This document shows positions 17,501-29,964 of a stretch of DNA of 64,000 nt, in pieces. This DNA is from Sphingomonas sp. Lineage in GTDB: Bacteria > Pseudomonadota > Alphaproteobacteria > Sphingomonadales > Sphingomonadaceae. The notes under the pieces were generated by a model. That model searched no databases. It was not told the origin of the DNA and worked only from the letters and a program-made list of their open reading frames with translations. The position numbers and the translations under genes are program-made. The DNA is taken from contig NZ_JAHBZJ010000002.1 of assembly GCF_019635455.1 (NCBI RefSeq), positions 62,001 to 126,000 of the forward strand, written 5' to 3'. Each line of letters opens with the position of its first letter. Position 1 is the stretch's first letter.

Positions 17501-17800
17501 TCAGGCGCGCGTGCCTTCCATCGGAAAGCTGCCGAACGCGCCCGCGGTCACGGTTCCCTTGATCGCATCGCCATCGACGGTCGCTTCGCAGGTCAGCGTC
17601 ATCGGCATCGGCACGCTGATGTCGAGCGACCAGGACAGCTTGTCGCCATCGACCTTGCCGTTCTTGATCTCGGTCGTCCCCATCGCGCCCGAATAAGTGC
17701 CGGTGAAGCCATCGCCGGCGCTTTCGACCGTCAGCGTCGCCTTCTGATCGCCCATCGGGCTGTGGGTCACCGTGTCCCAGCTGCCATCGACATTCGCCAT
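17501..17800 (-). CDS. Small beta-rich protein of unknown function
   Basis: A 99-residue protein without signal peptide or membrane segment. The sequence alternates short beta-type segments with Gly/Asp turns (GSWDTVTHSPMG, GDGFTGTYSGAMG, SWSLDISVPMP), resembling one half of a lipocalin-like or bacterial avidin-like barrel, but I do not assign a family. The ATG has an AGGAGAG ribosome-binding site. It is 27 bases downstream of the M16 peptidase stop on the same strand and ends in a strong terminator, so it is probably co-transcribed with the peptidase gene. Confidence 0.8.
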   Translation of the reverse strand: MANVDGSWDTVTHSPMGDQKATLTVESAGDGFTGTYSGAMGTTEIKNGKVDGDKLSWSLDISVPMPMTLTCEATVDGDAIKGTVTAGAFGSFPMEGTRA

Positions 17801-17827
17801 GATTGTCTCTCCTGTGATCGATTGAAC

Positions 17828-20650
17828 CTAGTTCGCCGCCGGCTTCGACGCGATCCCGACGGACTCGGGTTTCACCACCTCGACAGGCAGGCCGAGGCTG
17901 TCAAGCTGTGGCCGGACCTTGGCGGCGTCGCCCACAACCACCCAGACGAAGCGTTTCGGGTCGATCGCCCCGCGTGCCGCAGCGTCAACCTGCGCCATGG
18001 TGAGCGCGCGATATTTTTTCGGCAGCTGCGACTGCCAGTCGTCGGGGCGCCGCATGAAGTCGTTCCCCTGCATCGCGCCCAGCACCGCGCCGGCCGTTTC
18101 ATATTGCCCGGCCATCTTGCGGATGCTGCCGGTCACCGAACGATCGAACTCGACCTTCGTCACGCCCTTCCCGGTCAGATAGTCGCGCACCTCACGCTGG
18201 ATTTCGGCGATCGCAGGGCCGGTCTTGTCGGCCTGGACCGGCGCGCTGATCGTGAACGGCACGGCATGCTCGTACCGCGAGATGCCGCCGCGCGCGCCAT
18301 AGGACCAGCTCTTGTCCTCCCGCAGGTTCATGTTGATGCGCGACAGGAAGTCGCCGCCCAGCACCTCGCTGGCGGTCCCCAGCGCGACCGGATCGGCGAA
18401 CGGATCGACCGGCGTCATCTGTCCGGCATAGATCAGCGATTGCGGCGAATCCGGCCGGTCGATCAGCAGGATCCTGGGCGTGGCCTGTTGCGGCCTTGCC
18501 GCGAAGCTCTTCACGCCCGGCGCGCCCTCGCCCTTCCAGTCGCCGAACCGTGCCTCGAACGCGGCCTTGATCTCGTCGAGCGGGCGATCCGACACGACGA
18601 AGATCTTCGCCTTGTCCGGCCGGATCCACGCCTTGTAATAGGCGATCAGGTCGTCGCGGGTCAGCTTCGCCACCGCCGCCTCGTCGCCGCCCAGCGCGGC
18701 GGTCTTGGCATAGGGAGAGGCATCGCCGAACAGCAGCGACGGCATCGCCATCTGCGCCAGCCCGTTGGGATTGGCGCGAATCTGCTTGATTCCGGCCAGC
18801 ATCTGGGTGCGCACCCGCTCGACCTCTTCGGCGGGGAAGCTGGGATGGCGGGTGATGTCCGCCATCAGCTCGAGCGAGCCGGCCAGATTGGGGCTGGGGG
18901 TGAACATCGACACATAGGCGCGATCGGGCGAGCTGCCGGCACCGATCCCGGCGCCCAGCCGCTCCTGCGCCTCGGCGATCTGTACCGAATCGCGCGTGGT
19001 CGTCCCTTCATCAAGAAGGCCCAGCGCCATGCCTTGCGTACCCAGCGCGCTCGGCACGTCCGACGCGACGCCGGCATCGAAGCTCAGGATCGCCTGGGTC
19101 ACCGGCACCGCGGCGCGATGGGCGTAGACCAGCTCGATCCCGTTCGACAACCGGGTGCGCGTGACCTTCGGGAAATCGATGTCGCTGATCGGGCCGACGC
19201 CCGGCAGCGGGCCGCGCGTTCCCTTGACCACATCGTCCGCGGCCTTTGCCTTTTCCGGCCGCGCCGCTTCGGCATAGGCGGCGCGGGGGCCCGGCTCGAC
19301 GGTCAGCGCATAGACCGGGCGGGACAGCCATTTCGCGGTCACCTCACGCGCCTGATCGGGCGTCACCGCCGCCAGCCACGCCAGCTCCTTCTTATAGAAA
19401 CCGGGGTCGTTCATGTAGAGCGCGCCGGACGCCAGCGTCACCGCCTTGCCCCCGAACCCGCCGACCGATTCCAGGCCGCGGATGCGCGACGAGGCGGTGC
19501 GCGTCTTGTAGCGTTCCAGTTCGTCGGCGGTGGGGCCGGTCTTGATATAGTCGGCAATGATCTCGTCCAGCCGCTTTGCCGCCACCGCCGGATCGACGCC
19601 GGGACGCACGTCCATCGAGATGATCACGTTGCCGGCCTGCGCCAGCGACTGGTTGAACGCACCGACATTGACCGCCAGCCGTTCCTTCTTGACCAGGATA
19701 TTGTCGAGCCGCGAACTCGCAAGGCCGCCGAGTACGCCCAGCGATGCGTCCAGCACGGTCGAATCCTGGCTGCGCACGCCCGGCACCGCCCACATGCGAT
19801 AGATGCGGGTGACCGCGACGCGGTCCTTCATCACCTCTGCCTTGGGCGCGGCCAGTGTCGGCACGTCGATCTTTGGGTCGACCGTCTGCGGCCCGCGCGG
19901 GATCGCCCCGAAATATTTCTCGACCAGCGGCCGCGCGGTCTTCGCGTCGATATCGCCGGCCAGCACCAGCACCGCGTTGTTCGGCCCGTAATAGGTGCGG
20001 AACCAGGTCTTCACGTCCTCCAGGCTGGCGGCGTCCAGGTCCGCCATCGAACCGATCGTCGAGTGGTGATAGGGATGGCCCTCGGGATACAGGCCCTCGC
20101 TGATCTTGTAGCGCAACAGGCCATAGGGCTGGTTGTCGCCCTGTCGCTTTTCGTTCTGGACGACGCCGCGCTGCTCATCGACCTTTGCCTGCGTCACCGC
20201 GCCGAGCAGATAGCCCATCCGGTCGCTCTCCAGGAACAGCGCACGATCGAGCGCGGCGCGCGGGACGGTCTGGAAATAATTGGTGCGGTCGGCATTGGTG
20301 GTGCCGTTGTAATCGGTCGCGCCGACTTCCTTGAGCGGCTCGAAAAACTCGCCGGGGGAGTTTTCCGAACCGTTGAACATCAGATGTTCGAACAGATGGG
20401 CAAAGCCCGTCTTGCCCTTTGGCTCATGCTTCGATCCGACATTGTACCACACCGAAACGCCGACGATCGGCGCCTTGCGATCGGTATGGACGATGACGCG
20501 CAGCCCGTTTTCCAGCCGGAATTCCTCATACGGGATATCGACCTGCTTCACGAGCTGCGCCACCGGCACCGGCTTCGGCGCCTGCTGGGCGTGAACGGGC
20601 GCGGTGAGCACGACCGCGAGCGCGGTCAGGCTGGCAAGAACTGGTTTCAT
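17828..20650 (-). CDS. M16 family zinc metallopeptidase (pitrilysin-like), secreted
   Basis: A 940-residue two-repeat M16 peptidase. The N-terminus has a signal peptide ending near VHAQQ. The inverted zinc motif HxxEH is H85-L-F-E88-H89, followed by the downstream Glu in a [14 protein letters not shown] helix. The second half has the inactive-domain layout usual in this family. I chose ATG 20650 because it starts the signal peptide; the longer frame runs into the clpB promoter region. It should act in the periplasm on peptides. It is divergent from clpB across a 212-base gap and is followed by the 99-residue protein gene. A second M16 peptidase is encoded at 56.1 kb. Confidence 0.94.
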   Translation of the reverse strand: MKPVLASLTALAVVLTAPVHAQQAPKPVPVAQLVKQVDIPYEEFRLENGLRVIVHTDRKAPIVGVSVWYNVGSKHEPKGKTGFAHLFEHLMFNGSENSPGEFFEPLKEVGATDYNGTTNADRTNYFQTVPRAALDRALFLESDRMGYLLGAVTQAKVDEQRGVVQNEKRQGDNQPYGLLRYKISEGLYPEGHPYHHSTIGSMADLDAASLEDVKTWFRTYYGPNNAVLVLAGDIDAKTARPLVEKYFGAIPRGPQTVDPKIDVPTLAAPKAEVMKDRVAVTRIYRMWAVPGVRSQDSTVLDASLGVLGGLASSRLDNILVKKERLAVNVGAFNQSLAQAGNVIISMDVRPGVDPAVAAKRLDEIIADYIKTGPTADELERYKTRTASSRIRGLESVGGFGGKAVTLASGALYMNDPGFYKKELAWLAAVTPDQAREVTAKWLSRPVYALTVEPGPRAAYAEAARPEKAKAADDVVKGTRGPLPGVGPISDIDFPKVTRTRLSNGIELVYAHRAAVPVTQAILSFDAGVASDVPSALGTQGMALGLLDEGTTTRDSVQIAEAQERLGAGIGAGSSPDRAYVSMFTPSPNLAGSLELMADITRHPSFPAEEVERVRTQMLAGIKQIRANPNGLAQMAMPSLLFGDASPYAKTAALGGDEAAVAKLTRDDLIAYYKAWIRPDKAKIFVVSDRPLDEIKAAFEARFGDWKGEGAPGVKSFAARPQQATPRILLIDRPDSPQSLIYAGQMTPVDPFADPVALGTASEVLGGDFLSRINMNLREDKSWSYGARGGISRYEHAVPFTISAPVQADKTGPAIAEIQREVRDYLTGKGVTKVEFDRSVTGSIRKMAGQYETAGAVLGAMQGNDFMRRPDDWQSQLPKKYRALTMAQVDAAARGAIDPKRFVWVVVGDAAKVRPQLDSLGLPVEVVKPESVGIASKPAAN

Positions 20651-20810
20651 GTGCGGGGGTTCCGGACTTGGACTGGGTACGAAGCCGGCAGCATACCGCC
20701 CCCGTGGCGCCGCGCAACCGACAGCTGCTCCAGGCCGCACTTGCCTCTCGACCCAGGGCGCGGCAGCATCGGCGCACATCTTTTTGCCACCGATCCGCCG
20801 CCGACCCCTT

Positions 20811-20830
20811 GTGTTGCAGAAATGCAACAC
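20811..20830 (+). promoter_or_regulatory. GAAA-capped hairpin upstream of clpB
   Basis: GTGTTGCA-GAAA-TGCAACAC: perfect 8-bp arms around a GNRA-class tetraloop, ending 32 bases before the clpB start. As RNA it would form a stable small hairpin in the leader; as DNA it is a 20-bp operator-like palindrome. It does not match the CIRCE heat-shock element. Confidence 0.45.
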
Positions 20831-20862
20831 TACCTCGCGCCATGAAAGGCAACAGGACGCAC

Positions 20863-23442
<2,580 letters not shown>

Positions 23443-23473
23443 CGGCGGCGGACGCGGCGGCGAGGGTCGGGCG

Positions 23474-25291
23474 ATGATCGCGCCCGCCCTCGCCCAGCAG
23501 CTTCAGTCGATCCATGCGCGGATGCAGGCGGGGGACCTGGCCGGCGCGTCGATGGCGATGCTGCCGGTGCTGGCCGGCAACCCCCGCGAGCCGGCGGTCG
23601 TGCAACTCGCGGCGATGATCCGGCGCGGTGCCGGCGACCTGTCCGGCGCGCGCGCGGTGATCGAACGCGGCATCGCCGCCGGCGCGACCAGCGCGGACCT
23701 GCTTAACATGCTCGGCAATATCCTGGGCGATCTGGCGGAGCATGCGGCGGCCGATCGCGCCTTTGCCGATGCCGCGGCGATGCGTCCGGATCATGCCGAT
23801 CCCTGGATCAACCGGGGGCAGTTGGCGTCGCGGACCGGCGATCACGAGGCGGCGGTCGCCCATTTGCGGCACGCATGTCGGATCGCGCCGGGGTCGGCAC
23901 TGGCGCATGTCAGCCTGGGCAACGCCCTGCGCGCGCGCGGGACACATGTCGAGGCGGTGGCGATGCTGCGCAAGGCGGCGGCGATCGACCCCCGCCGCGC
24001 GACAACGCCGCTTCACCTTGGCATCGCGCTCAACGCGGCGGGCGATTCGCGCGCGGCGCTTGCCGCCTATGACGATGCTGCGCGGCGCGGGCTGGCGACG
24101 CCCGAACTGCTGGCCAACCGCGCGGCTGCGCTGATCGAACTGGGCGAACTCGACGCGGCGCTCGACACGCTCGACGCGCTCGTGCGCCAGCATCCGGCCT
24201 ATCTGCCCGGCCATCGCGATCGTGCGCGGCTGATCTGGGAATATGGCATCGCGCGCGATCCGTTCGAAAGCTACGCCGAGTTGACCCGCCAATTTCCGGG
24301 CGAGCGCATGGTGTGGGAGGCATGGGCCGCGGCGCTGCTGGGCTTTCGGCAATATGAGGCAGCGATCGCCGTCACCGGCGAGGCGTGCGCCGCGCTGGGC
24401 GATGACCCCGCGATCCAGCTCGCCCGGGCGATGGCGGCGAGCGAATGCGGCCTGATCGACGAGGCCGATCGTGCGTTCGCGGCGGCAGGTTCGCTGTCCG
24501 GCACGCCGTTGTGGCGCATCACATCATCCCGCCATCTGTTGCGGCGGGGCGACCCGGCGGAGGCCGCGGTGCGCACGCAGGCGGTGCTGGCGGACGATCC
24601 CGACAATCAGCTGGGCTGGGCCTATCTCGGCACCGCATGGCGGATGCTGGGCGATCCACGCGAATTCTGGCTGCACGACTATATGGCGCACACCGCCCAG
24701 ATCGAGGCACACCCACCCGGCGACACGGACACGGACACGGCCGCGTTCGTCTCCACAACCGCCGCCGCGTTGCGCCGGCTTCATGTCACGCGCACCCACC
24801 CGGCCGATCAGACACTGCGCAATGGCACGCAGACGACGGGCGCACTGTTCGATCGCCCGGAACCGGAGATCGCGGCGCTGCGGGCGGCTGTCGAGGATGC
24901 GGTGGCGCGGTTCATCGCCGGGCTTCCCGACGATGGCGATCATCCGATGCTGCGCCGCAAGCGCGCGGGATTTCGCTTTACCGGATCCTGGTCGGTGCGG
25001 CTGCGCCAGTCGGGCTTTCACATCAACCATGTGCATGAGCGCGGCTGGATCAGCTCGGCCTTTTATTTCGCGCTCCCCCCCGCGCACCCCGACGATCCGC
25101 CGCACGCCGGCGCCTTGCAACTCGGGGCGCCGCCGGACGAGCTGGGCCTTGGCCTGCCGCCGCGACGCATCATCACCCCGCGCGAGGGGACGCTGATCCT
25201 GTTCCCCTCCTCGATGTGGCACGGCACCCTGCCCTTTGCCGGCGATGCCGAGCGGCTGACGATGGCGTTCGACGCCGTACCGGTCGGCTGA
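23474..25291 (+). CDS. TPR protein with C-terminal 2OG-Fe(II) oxygenase domain
   Basis: A 605-residue two-part protein. Residues about 1-400 are TPR-like helical repeats (LLNMLGNILGDLAEHAAADRAF and similar). The C-terminal 200 residues match the putative 2OG-Fe(II) oxygenase family 5: GSWSVRL, HINHVHERGWISSAFYF with His519 and His521, and a distal FPSSMWHGT with His583, then an Arg for 2-oxoglutarate. The TPR part probably recruits a protein or peptide for hydroxylation. It follows clpB by 31 bases on the same strand, perhaps with no dependence on it, and precedes a convergent TonB receptor gene by a 943-base gap. Substrate unknown. Confidence 0.85.
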   Translation: MIAPALAQQLQSIHARMQAGDLAGASMAMLPVLAGNPREPAVVQLAAMIRRGAGDLSGARAVIERGIAAGATSADLLNMLGNILGDLAEHAAADRAFADAAAMRPDHADPWINRGQLASRTGDHEAAVAHLRHACRIAPGSALAHVSLGNALRARGTHVEAVAMLRKAAAIDPRRATTPLHLGIALNAAGDSRAALAAYDDAARRGLATPELLANRAAALIELGELDAALDTLDALVRQHPAYLPGHRDRARLIWEYGIARDPFESYAELTRQFPGERMVWEAWAAALLGFRQYEAAIAVTGEACAALGDDPAIQLARAMAASECGLIDEADRAFAAAGSLSGTPLWRITSSRHLLRRGDPAEAAVRTQAVLADDPDNQLGWAYLGTAWRMLGDPREFWLHDYMAHTAQIEAHPPGDTDTDTAAFVSTTAAALRRLHVTRTHPADQTLRNGTQTTGALFDRPEPEIAALRAAVEDAVARFIAGLPDDGDHPMLRRKRAGFRFTGSWSVRLRQSGFHINHVHERGWISSAFYFALPPAHPDDPPHAGALQLGAPPDELGLGLPPRRIITPREGTLILFPSSMWHGTLPFAGDAERLTMAFDAVPVG

Positions 25292-26177
25292 GCGCAACGC
25301 CGCGCGCGGTTGGCCTTCGATCGAGTCTCCACCAGCGGGGCGCGCGCGGGCGATGAAGGAGGGTCAACTTCCGCCGCCCCACCCGGCGGCTTTCGCGATC
25401 GCTATTTCGAAGCGCCAACCCGGTGGCTGAACGGGCCGATCGGGGCATGGCTACGCCGTGGCCCGTCGGGTCTGGCGGGAGCGGCTGAGAGGCACTCGAT
25501 TGCGGTCGGCCCGAATCGTGAGGTCCCTCATCTCCCGGCCGGGGCGACGACGCGTGCGCTGGCCGACCCTTCGGCTCGGGGCGGGACCGTCGCGGCTACG
25601 GGCGTGGCGCCGGCATGGCGCGGCGCCCGAGCGTCACTGCGCCACCGTTGACGATCCTTGATCGCCGGGGCGTCGGTGGGGGAGTGGGTGCGCGCATTGC
25701 ATTCCCCATGAAAATTGACCGGGCGGTGAAGCGCCAGCAGCACGCTCCATCGCACCTTCCCGGCATCCCACCGGCGGGTGAGGCGCCGATCCATCGCCAT
25801 TCGCACCGGTCAGGCGAAACGCCCGACAATCGCCACGGCCCGCGCACCACCGGGGCCGCGATCCGGCCGGGATCGCGGGGCGGAGGGCCGTGTTTGCCTA
25901 TGTCGGCCGATCGTCGTCGGCCGCCTCGCGCCATCGACCACGACCCGGCTTTTGATAAGTCACTATCACCTCCTTCTCGCCGGATCGGCGGCGAGGTGTC
26001 TGCTGTGTCGTCCGTTGCCGGAACCGCCGACAATCGGCGGACCATGACACACCGCGGGACGGTCCGCCCCGCCGCTCCTGCACAAGATACGAGATCGGCT
26101 CAGCCCCCGCAGGGCGCCGTGCGAACGGCGCATATTCCATTCTCGCCTGCCCCCTGCCCGCCCGCGCCGCACGCACG
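25292..26177. other. Long intergenic region with no supported conventional gene
   Basis: Nearly 890 bases without a recognisable protein. Open frames on both strands have no family similarity that I recognise and no good starts. The distinguishing items are a small minus-strand ORF with a perfect ribosome-binding site (25898-25963) and a 17-base hairpin CCGCCGA-CAA-TCGGCGG (26024-26040). A small RNA or decayed gene is possible but not shown. Confidence 0.4.
25898..25963 (-). CDS. Possible 21-residue small protein with perfect Shine-Dalgarno
   Basis: A GTG at 25963 opens 21 codons (VTYQKPGRGRWRE, then AADDDRPT) ending in TAG at 25898. Its leader contains AAGGAGGTGAT (25965-25975), an 11-base complement to the 16S 3' end, with AGGAGG five bases from the GTG. 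The peptide is basic then acidic and has no membrane segment. Nothing else supports expression, and the match could be chance. Confidence 0.3.
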   Translation of the reverse strand: MTYQKPGRGRWREAADDDRPT

Positions 26178-26209
26178 AAAAAAGACGGCGGGGATTTCTC
26201 CCCGCCGTC
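26178..26209 (-). terminator. Rho-independent terminator of TonB receptor gene
   Basis: Perfect 11-bp stem GACGGCGGGGA / TCCCCGCCGTC (26184-26194, 26199-26209) with a TTTC loop; on the minus strand it is followed immediately by six Ts. It lies 26 bases after the receptor stop. Confidence 0.9.
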
Positions 26210-26234
26210 CTGAAGTTCGTCCGATCGGTAAGGA

Positions 26235-29162
26235 TCAGAGCTTGATACGCGCCTGGAAGGTGAAGTTCCGGCCGAGCGCATACCCGTCGTAGAAGTTGAT
26301 GTTGGTGTTCGCCTGTTCGAAGATACCGGTCGCGGTCTGCGGCGGCAGTTTGCCGAGCAGGTTGTTCGCGATCATGGTGAATTCGAAATTGTCGGTCGGA
26401 CGCCAGCTGAGCGACAGGTTCACCAGGTTCAGGTCGGGGATCCGAGCGCTGCCCGAGGTGTAGTCCTCCAGCTCCGCACCAACGAAGTTCTGACGGCCAC
26501 CCTGGCGCCACACATAGCGGACCTGGCCGGTGAACTTGTCGCCGCGCCAGCCGGCGGTCAGCGTGTTACCCCATTTGAAGGTCACGCCGCCAATGCCCGA
26601 GAACACGGTGTCGGAGTAGTTGGTCGTGCCGATCTTATACTCATCCACATAGGTGGTGAGGTTGCTGATGTACACGCGACCACCGAACGCCGGGATCGAC
26701 CAGTCGAAGCCGACATCGACACCCGACGTGACCAGCGGCGTGGCGCTGTTGGTACGGCCGGTGTTGATCGCCGTGATCTGGCCAGTGGCCGGATCGCGGG
26801 TGATGCGGGCGCACGACGCCGCGACGTTGTTCGAGTAGCAGTCGATCAGATAGTACGACGCACCCAGACCCGCGACGCGGTTGGTAACCTTGATGTTGTA
26901 GTAGTCGGCGGTGATGTTCAGGTTACCGCCAAGCACACGACCGGGCGAAACCACCGCACCGAGCGTGTAGGTTTCGGCCTTTTCTTCCTGAAGGTCGGGC
27001 TGACCGAACGAGAACGCCTGAACCTGCGAGTTGATCTGGGCGAAGGTCGGGAAGGCCGCCGCCGGGATCACAGCCGAGCAGGCCGCGACGTTACGGTTCG
27101 GGTTACTCGCGTTACAGGGGTCGGTATAGGACGGGAAGCCCTGGTCACCGTTCTGGAACAGCTCGAACACGTTCGGCGCGCGCGCCGCACGGTTGTAGGT
27201 GCCGCGGAAGCGGACCTGACGGATCGGAGCGAACTCCGCCTCGGCCTTCCAGTTGAACAGCCCGCCGACCGTCGAATAGTCGGAGTAACGCGCGCCGGCG
27301 CCGACCGCGAGGAGATCCGGGAAGCCGTTTCCGCCGAGCAGCGGCAGACGGACTTCGCCGTACACTTCCTTCACGTTGATCGAACCGGTGATCGGCTGCA
27401 CGGCGTTGAAGCCGTAGATGTTGCCGGTGCGCTGACCATCATCCACCACGGTCTCTGCGGTGTCCTTGCGATATTCGACACCGACCGCGACGCCGACCGG
27501 GCCACCCGGCAGGTCGAACAGCTCACCGGTCAGGTTCGACGCGAAGCGGACCTGCTCGAACGTTTCCTGCTGCTGGGTGTCGATCACGACGAAGTTCACC
27601 ATCGCCGGGGTCAGGGTATTCTGACCGAAGATGTTGATCGGCAAACAGCCCGGCAGCGAGCCGGTCGGACAGCCGTTCAGACCCTGGGTCACCGCAGTGC
27701 GGTTGATGTTGCCGATGCCACGCAGCGCGTTATCGACGCGGCCGAAGCTCGCGACGGCGTTGACGTTCCAGCCACCGCCCAGATCGTGCTCCACAACACC
27801 ACGGATGTTGAACGAGTCGGTCTTGAAGCGGCCGTCACGCGGACCGGTTTCGGTGAAACGACGGTTGATCGTGAACGGAGCGGTCGGGTTCGGGCGGGTC
27901 GCCAGAGCCGCGGCCAGATCCGCCGGGATCAGCGGCGAGTTGTACGGAACGACGATGCCGGTCGCCGGCGTCGGCGCCAGATTCACCTGCTGGTTGGCCT
28001 GAGTGAACGAGCCGTAGAACTTGAACATCGTCGCGTCGTCCAGCTCATAGCTGCCCAGCGCGGTGAAGGTCAGGCGATCATACGGCGTGATCAGATAGTT
28101 CGCCGGCGCATAGTTGTAGCGGCTCGAACCATAAGCGCGCTCCGGACCGTCCGGAACAGCGCAAGCACCGCTCGAGAAGGTCGGGGAGAGCTGGCCAGCG
28201 CTGTTGAACGTCAGCGTCGAGGTCGAACGACCGCAGCCCGCCGGGGTGTTCGCCGCGGCGAAGCCCGGGAAGGTGTTCAGCACGGCCGCGTTGAACGGGT
28301 TCGACGCGGTGTTCGTGGTGATCGTACCCCAGGCCGGGGTGGCCGAACCACCCGAAACGAGCGTGCCGTAGCCGGTCGGGCGGTTGATATAGTCCGCCGG
28401 GCTGTTCGCAATGATGAACGGACCGGTGAAGTTGGTCAGATCCGACAGGATCGCAGCCGAGGTGCGCGAATAGGCGAACTTGTCCTGGCCCACCGCGTCA
28501 CGATCGAAATACGAGGCGTACAGGGTGATGTTGCCCTTGCCGTCGGCGAAGTTGCCGCCGAACATGCCCGAAACGGACATGTTGAAGCCAACGCCGTTCT
28601 CCGAGATGTTGGTCTGGCCGGTCAGCTCCATGCCTTCATAGTCTTCACGCAGGATGAAGTTGACGACGCCCGCGATCGCGTCCGAACCGTAAACGGCCGA
28701 CGCACCGCCGGTCACCACATCGACGCGCTGGATCAGGCCGACCGGGATCTGCGAGATATCGACGACGCCGGTCGTGGTCGACGGAGGCAGGCGCTCACCA
28801 TTCAGCAGGATGAGCGTACGACCCGGGCCAAGGCCACGCAGGTCGAGGGTCGCGAAATTCTCGCCGCCCGAGTTGTTCGACACGCGGGTGTTGCCCGGAA
28901 TGACCTGCGGCAGTTCGTTGACGAGGTTTTCGAGCGTCTGCGTACCGGTCAGCGCGATCTGCTCGGCCGAAACGGTCGTGACGGGGCTCGGCGCGTCGAG
29001 GTCGGGGCGCGCGATGCGCGTGCCGGTGACGACGATCGGGCCGCTTTCTTGGGTGGTGGCGGCATCGCCGTCGGTCGTCTGCGCAAAGGCAGGCGCTGCC
29101 GCGAGCGACGAGCCGATCAGCAGCGTCGACGCCAGCAGGCGGGTGCGGAAAACAGATTTCAT
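26235..29162 (-). CDS. TonB-dependent outer-membrane receptor
   Basis: A 975-residue TonB receptor. Signal peptide (MKSVFRTRLLASTLL, cleavage after AFA), a TonB-box-like GPIVVTGTRI, plug domain with LDLRGLGPGRTLILLNGERL and VVTGGASAVYGSDAIAGVVNF, and a barrel with the C-terminal FTFQARIKL. The plug sequence and size match the large sphingomonad receptor group often linked to peptides, siderophores or glycans. It is a monocistronic unit with a strong terminator. It converges with the TPR/2OG-oxygenase gene; the two are separated by 943 bases, so a functional link is only suggested by proximity. Ligand unknown. Confidence 0.93.
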   Translation of the reverse strand: MKSVFRTRLLASTLLIGSSLAAAPAFAQTTDGDAATTQESGPIVVTGTRIARPDLDAPSPVTTVSAEQIALTGTQTLENLVNELPQVIPGNTRVSNNSGGENFATLDLRGLGPGRTLILLNGERLPPSTTTGVVDISQIPVGLIQRVDVVTGGASAVYGSDAIAGVVNFILREDYEGMELTGQTNISENGVGFNMSVSGMFGGNFADGKGNITLYASYFDRDAVGQDKFAYSRTSAAILSDLTNFTGPFIIANSPADYINRPTGYGTLVSGGSATPAWGTITTNTASNPFNAAVLNTFPGFAAANTPAGCGRSTSTLTFNSAGQLSPTFSSGACAVPDGPERAYGSSRYNYAPANYLITPYDRLTFTALGSYELDDATMFKFYGSFTQANQQVNLAPTPATGIVVPYNSPLIPADLAAALATRPNPTAPFTINRRFTETGPRDGRFKTDSFNIRGVVEHDLGGGWNVNAVASFGRVDNALRGIGNINRTAVTQGLNGCPTGSLPGCLPINIFGQNTLTPAMVNFVVIDTQQQETFEQVRFASNLTGELFDLPGGPVGVAVGVEYRKDTAETVVDDGQRTGNIYGFNAVQPITGSINVKEVYGEVRLPLLGGNGFPDLLAVGAGARYSDYSTVGGLFNWKAEAEFAPIRQVRFRGTYNRAARAPNVFELFQNGDQGFPSYTDPCNASNPNRNVAACSAVIPAAAFPTFAQINSQVQAFSFGQPDLQEEKAETYTLGAVVSPGRVLGGNLNITADYYNIKVTNRVAGLGASYYLIDCYSNNVAASCARITRDPATGQITAINTGRTNSATPLVTSGVDVGFDWSIPAFGGRVYISNLTTYVDEYKIGTTNYSDTVFSGIGGVTFKWGNTLTAGWRGDKFTGQVRYVWRQGGRQNFVGAELEDYTSGSARIPDLNLVNLSLSWRPTDNFEFTMIANNLLGKLPPQTATGIFEQANTNINFYDGYALGRNFTFQARIKL

Positions 29163-29393
29163 AGGTTCAAACCCCCTAGGTGAGAACAGTGGCGGAGTTC
29201 ATTGAATGCCGGCGCAATACCAGCACTGCCCCCGTGTCTAATGTTACGTTCAGCTTCGCCGCAACGCACATTTGGCAGAAAGCGGGGATTTGAGGCCCGG
29301 TGTGACAAATTCGACACATTTTTGAAATCGCGCTGCAACGTCGCCCCGCCTTGCATTGAGCCGCCTTAATCCTAGGATCGCGAGCGGAAGGGG

Positions 29394-29921
29394 ATGTTGC
29401 CGATGTATGTCACCGCGATAACCATGTTGCTTGCCGGCGCGTCGGCGTCTGTTGCACCGCAAGAAGCCGAATCGGCCAAGGTGATCGATCAGATCGCCCA
29501 GTGCCGCAGCATCGCCGATGCCGCCCAGCGGCTCGCCTGTTTCGACGGCGCCGCCGCCGCGCTTCAGACGGCCCGCGACCGGCGGGAAATCGTCGTTTTG
29601 GACCGTGAAGCGGTGAAGCAGACGCGCCGTCGGCTGTTCGGAATCGCGCTCCCCAAGATCAAGCTGTTCGGCGGCAGCGACGACGATGACGAGAAGGAGG
29701 AGATCCGCGAGATCGACGCCAAGATCGTCTCTGCCCGTCCGATCGCCAATGGCCGCTGGGTCATCAAGCTGGATGACGGATCGACGTGGCAGACGATCGA
29801 ACCGTTCGCGAGCGCCGAACCCAAAGCGGGCGATTCGATGCATATCAAACGGGCCGCGCTGGGCAGCTTCATGGGATCGGTGAACGGCCTGCGTTCGGCA
29901 CGGATCCGGCGGACGGACTGA
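29394..29921 (+). CDS. Secreted protein of unknown function with RLACFD motif
   Basis: A 175-residue protein with a hydrophobic N-terminus (TAITMLLAGASASVA) likely to be an export signal. After it comes IAQCRSIADAAQRLACFDGAAA, the spaced-Cys and RLxCFD pattern seen in several small proteobacterial periplasmic proteins, then a basic/acidic middle (GGSDDDDEKEEI) and a beta-rich C-terminal half with RWVIKLDDGSTWQ. The two cysteines could form a disulfide. ATG 29394 directly abuts GGAAGGGG; ATG 29403, nine bases further, is equally possible. It stands alone between the TonB receptor gene (divergent) and a convergent M23 peptidase gene. No family is assigned. Confidence 0.82.
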   Translation: MLPMYVTAITMLLAGASASVAPQEAESAKVIDQIAQCRSIADAAQRLACFDGAAAALQTARDRREIVVLDREAVKQTRRRLFGIALPKIKLFGGSDDDDEKEEIREIDAKIVSARPIANGRWVIKLDDGSTWQTIEPFASAEPKAGDSMHIKRAALGSFMGSVNGLRSARIRRTD

Positions 29922-29964
29922 CTCGCGTCCCAATGCGGGACGGGCCGCGCCGCATGTGGCGCGG

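Noticed and set aside
17090..20845. Very long plus-strand open frame (over 1,200 codons) opposite the M16 peptidase
   Set aside because: It is antisense to a gene with clear signal peptide and zinc motif; Arg/His/Asp-rich composition is typical of GC-rich antisense frames and no domain is recognisable.
20651..20862. CIRCE element ahead of clpB
   Set aside because: No TTAGCACTC-N9-GAGTGCTAA-like repeat is present; the only palindrome is the GAAA-looped hairpin.
25965..25975. Eleven-base match to the 16S rRNA 3' end (ATCACCTCCTT on plus strand)
   Set aside because: No other 16S sequence surrounds it; on the minus strand it reads as a ribosome-binding site instead.
27786..29183. Plus-strand 465-codon frame inside the second TonB receptor gene
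   Set aside because: Antisense shadow: Arg-rich composition and no motifs, while the minus-strand receptor is continuous.
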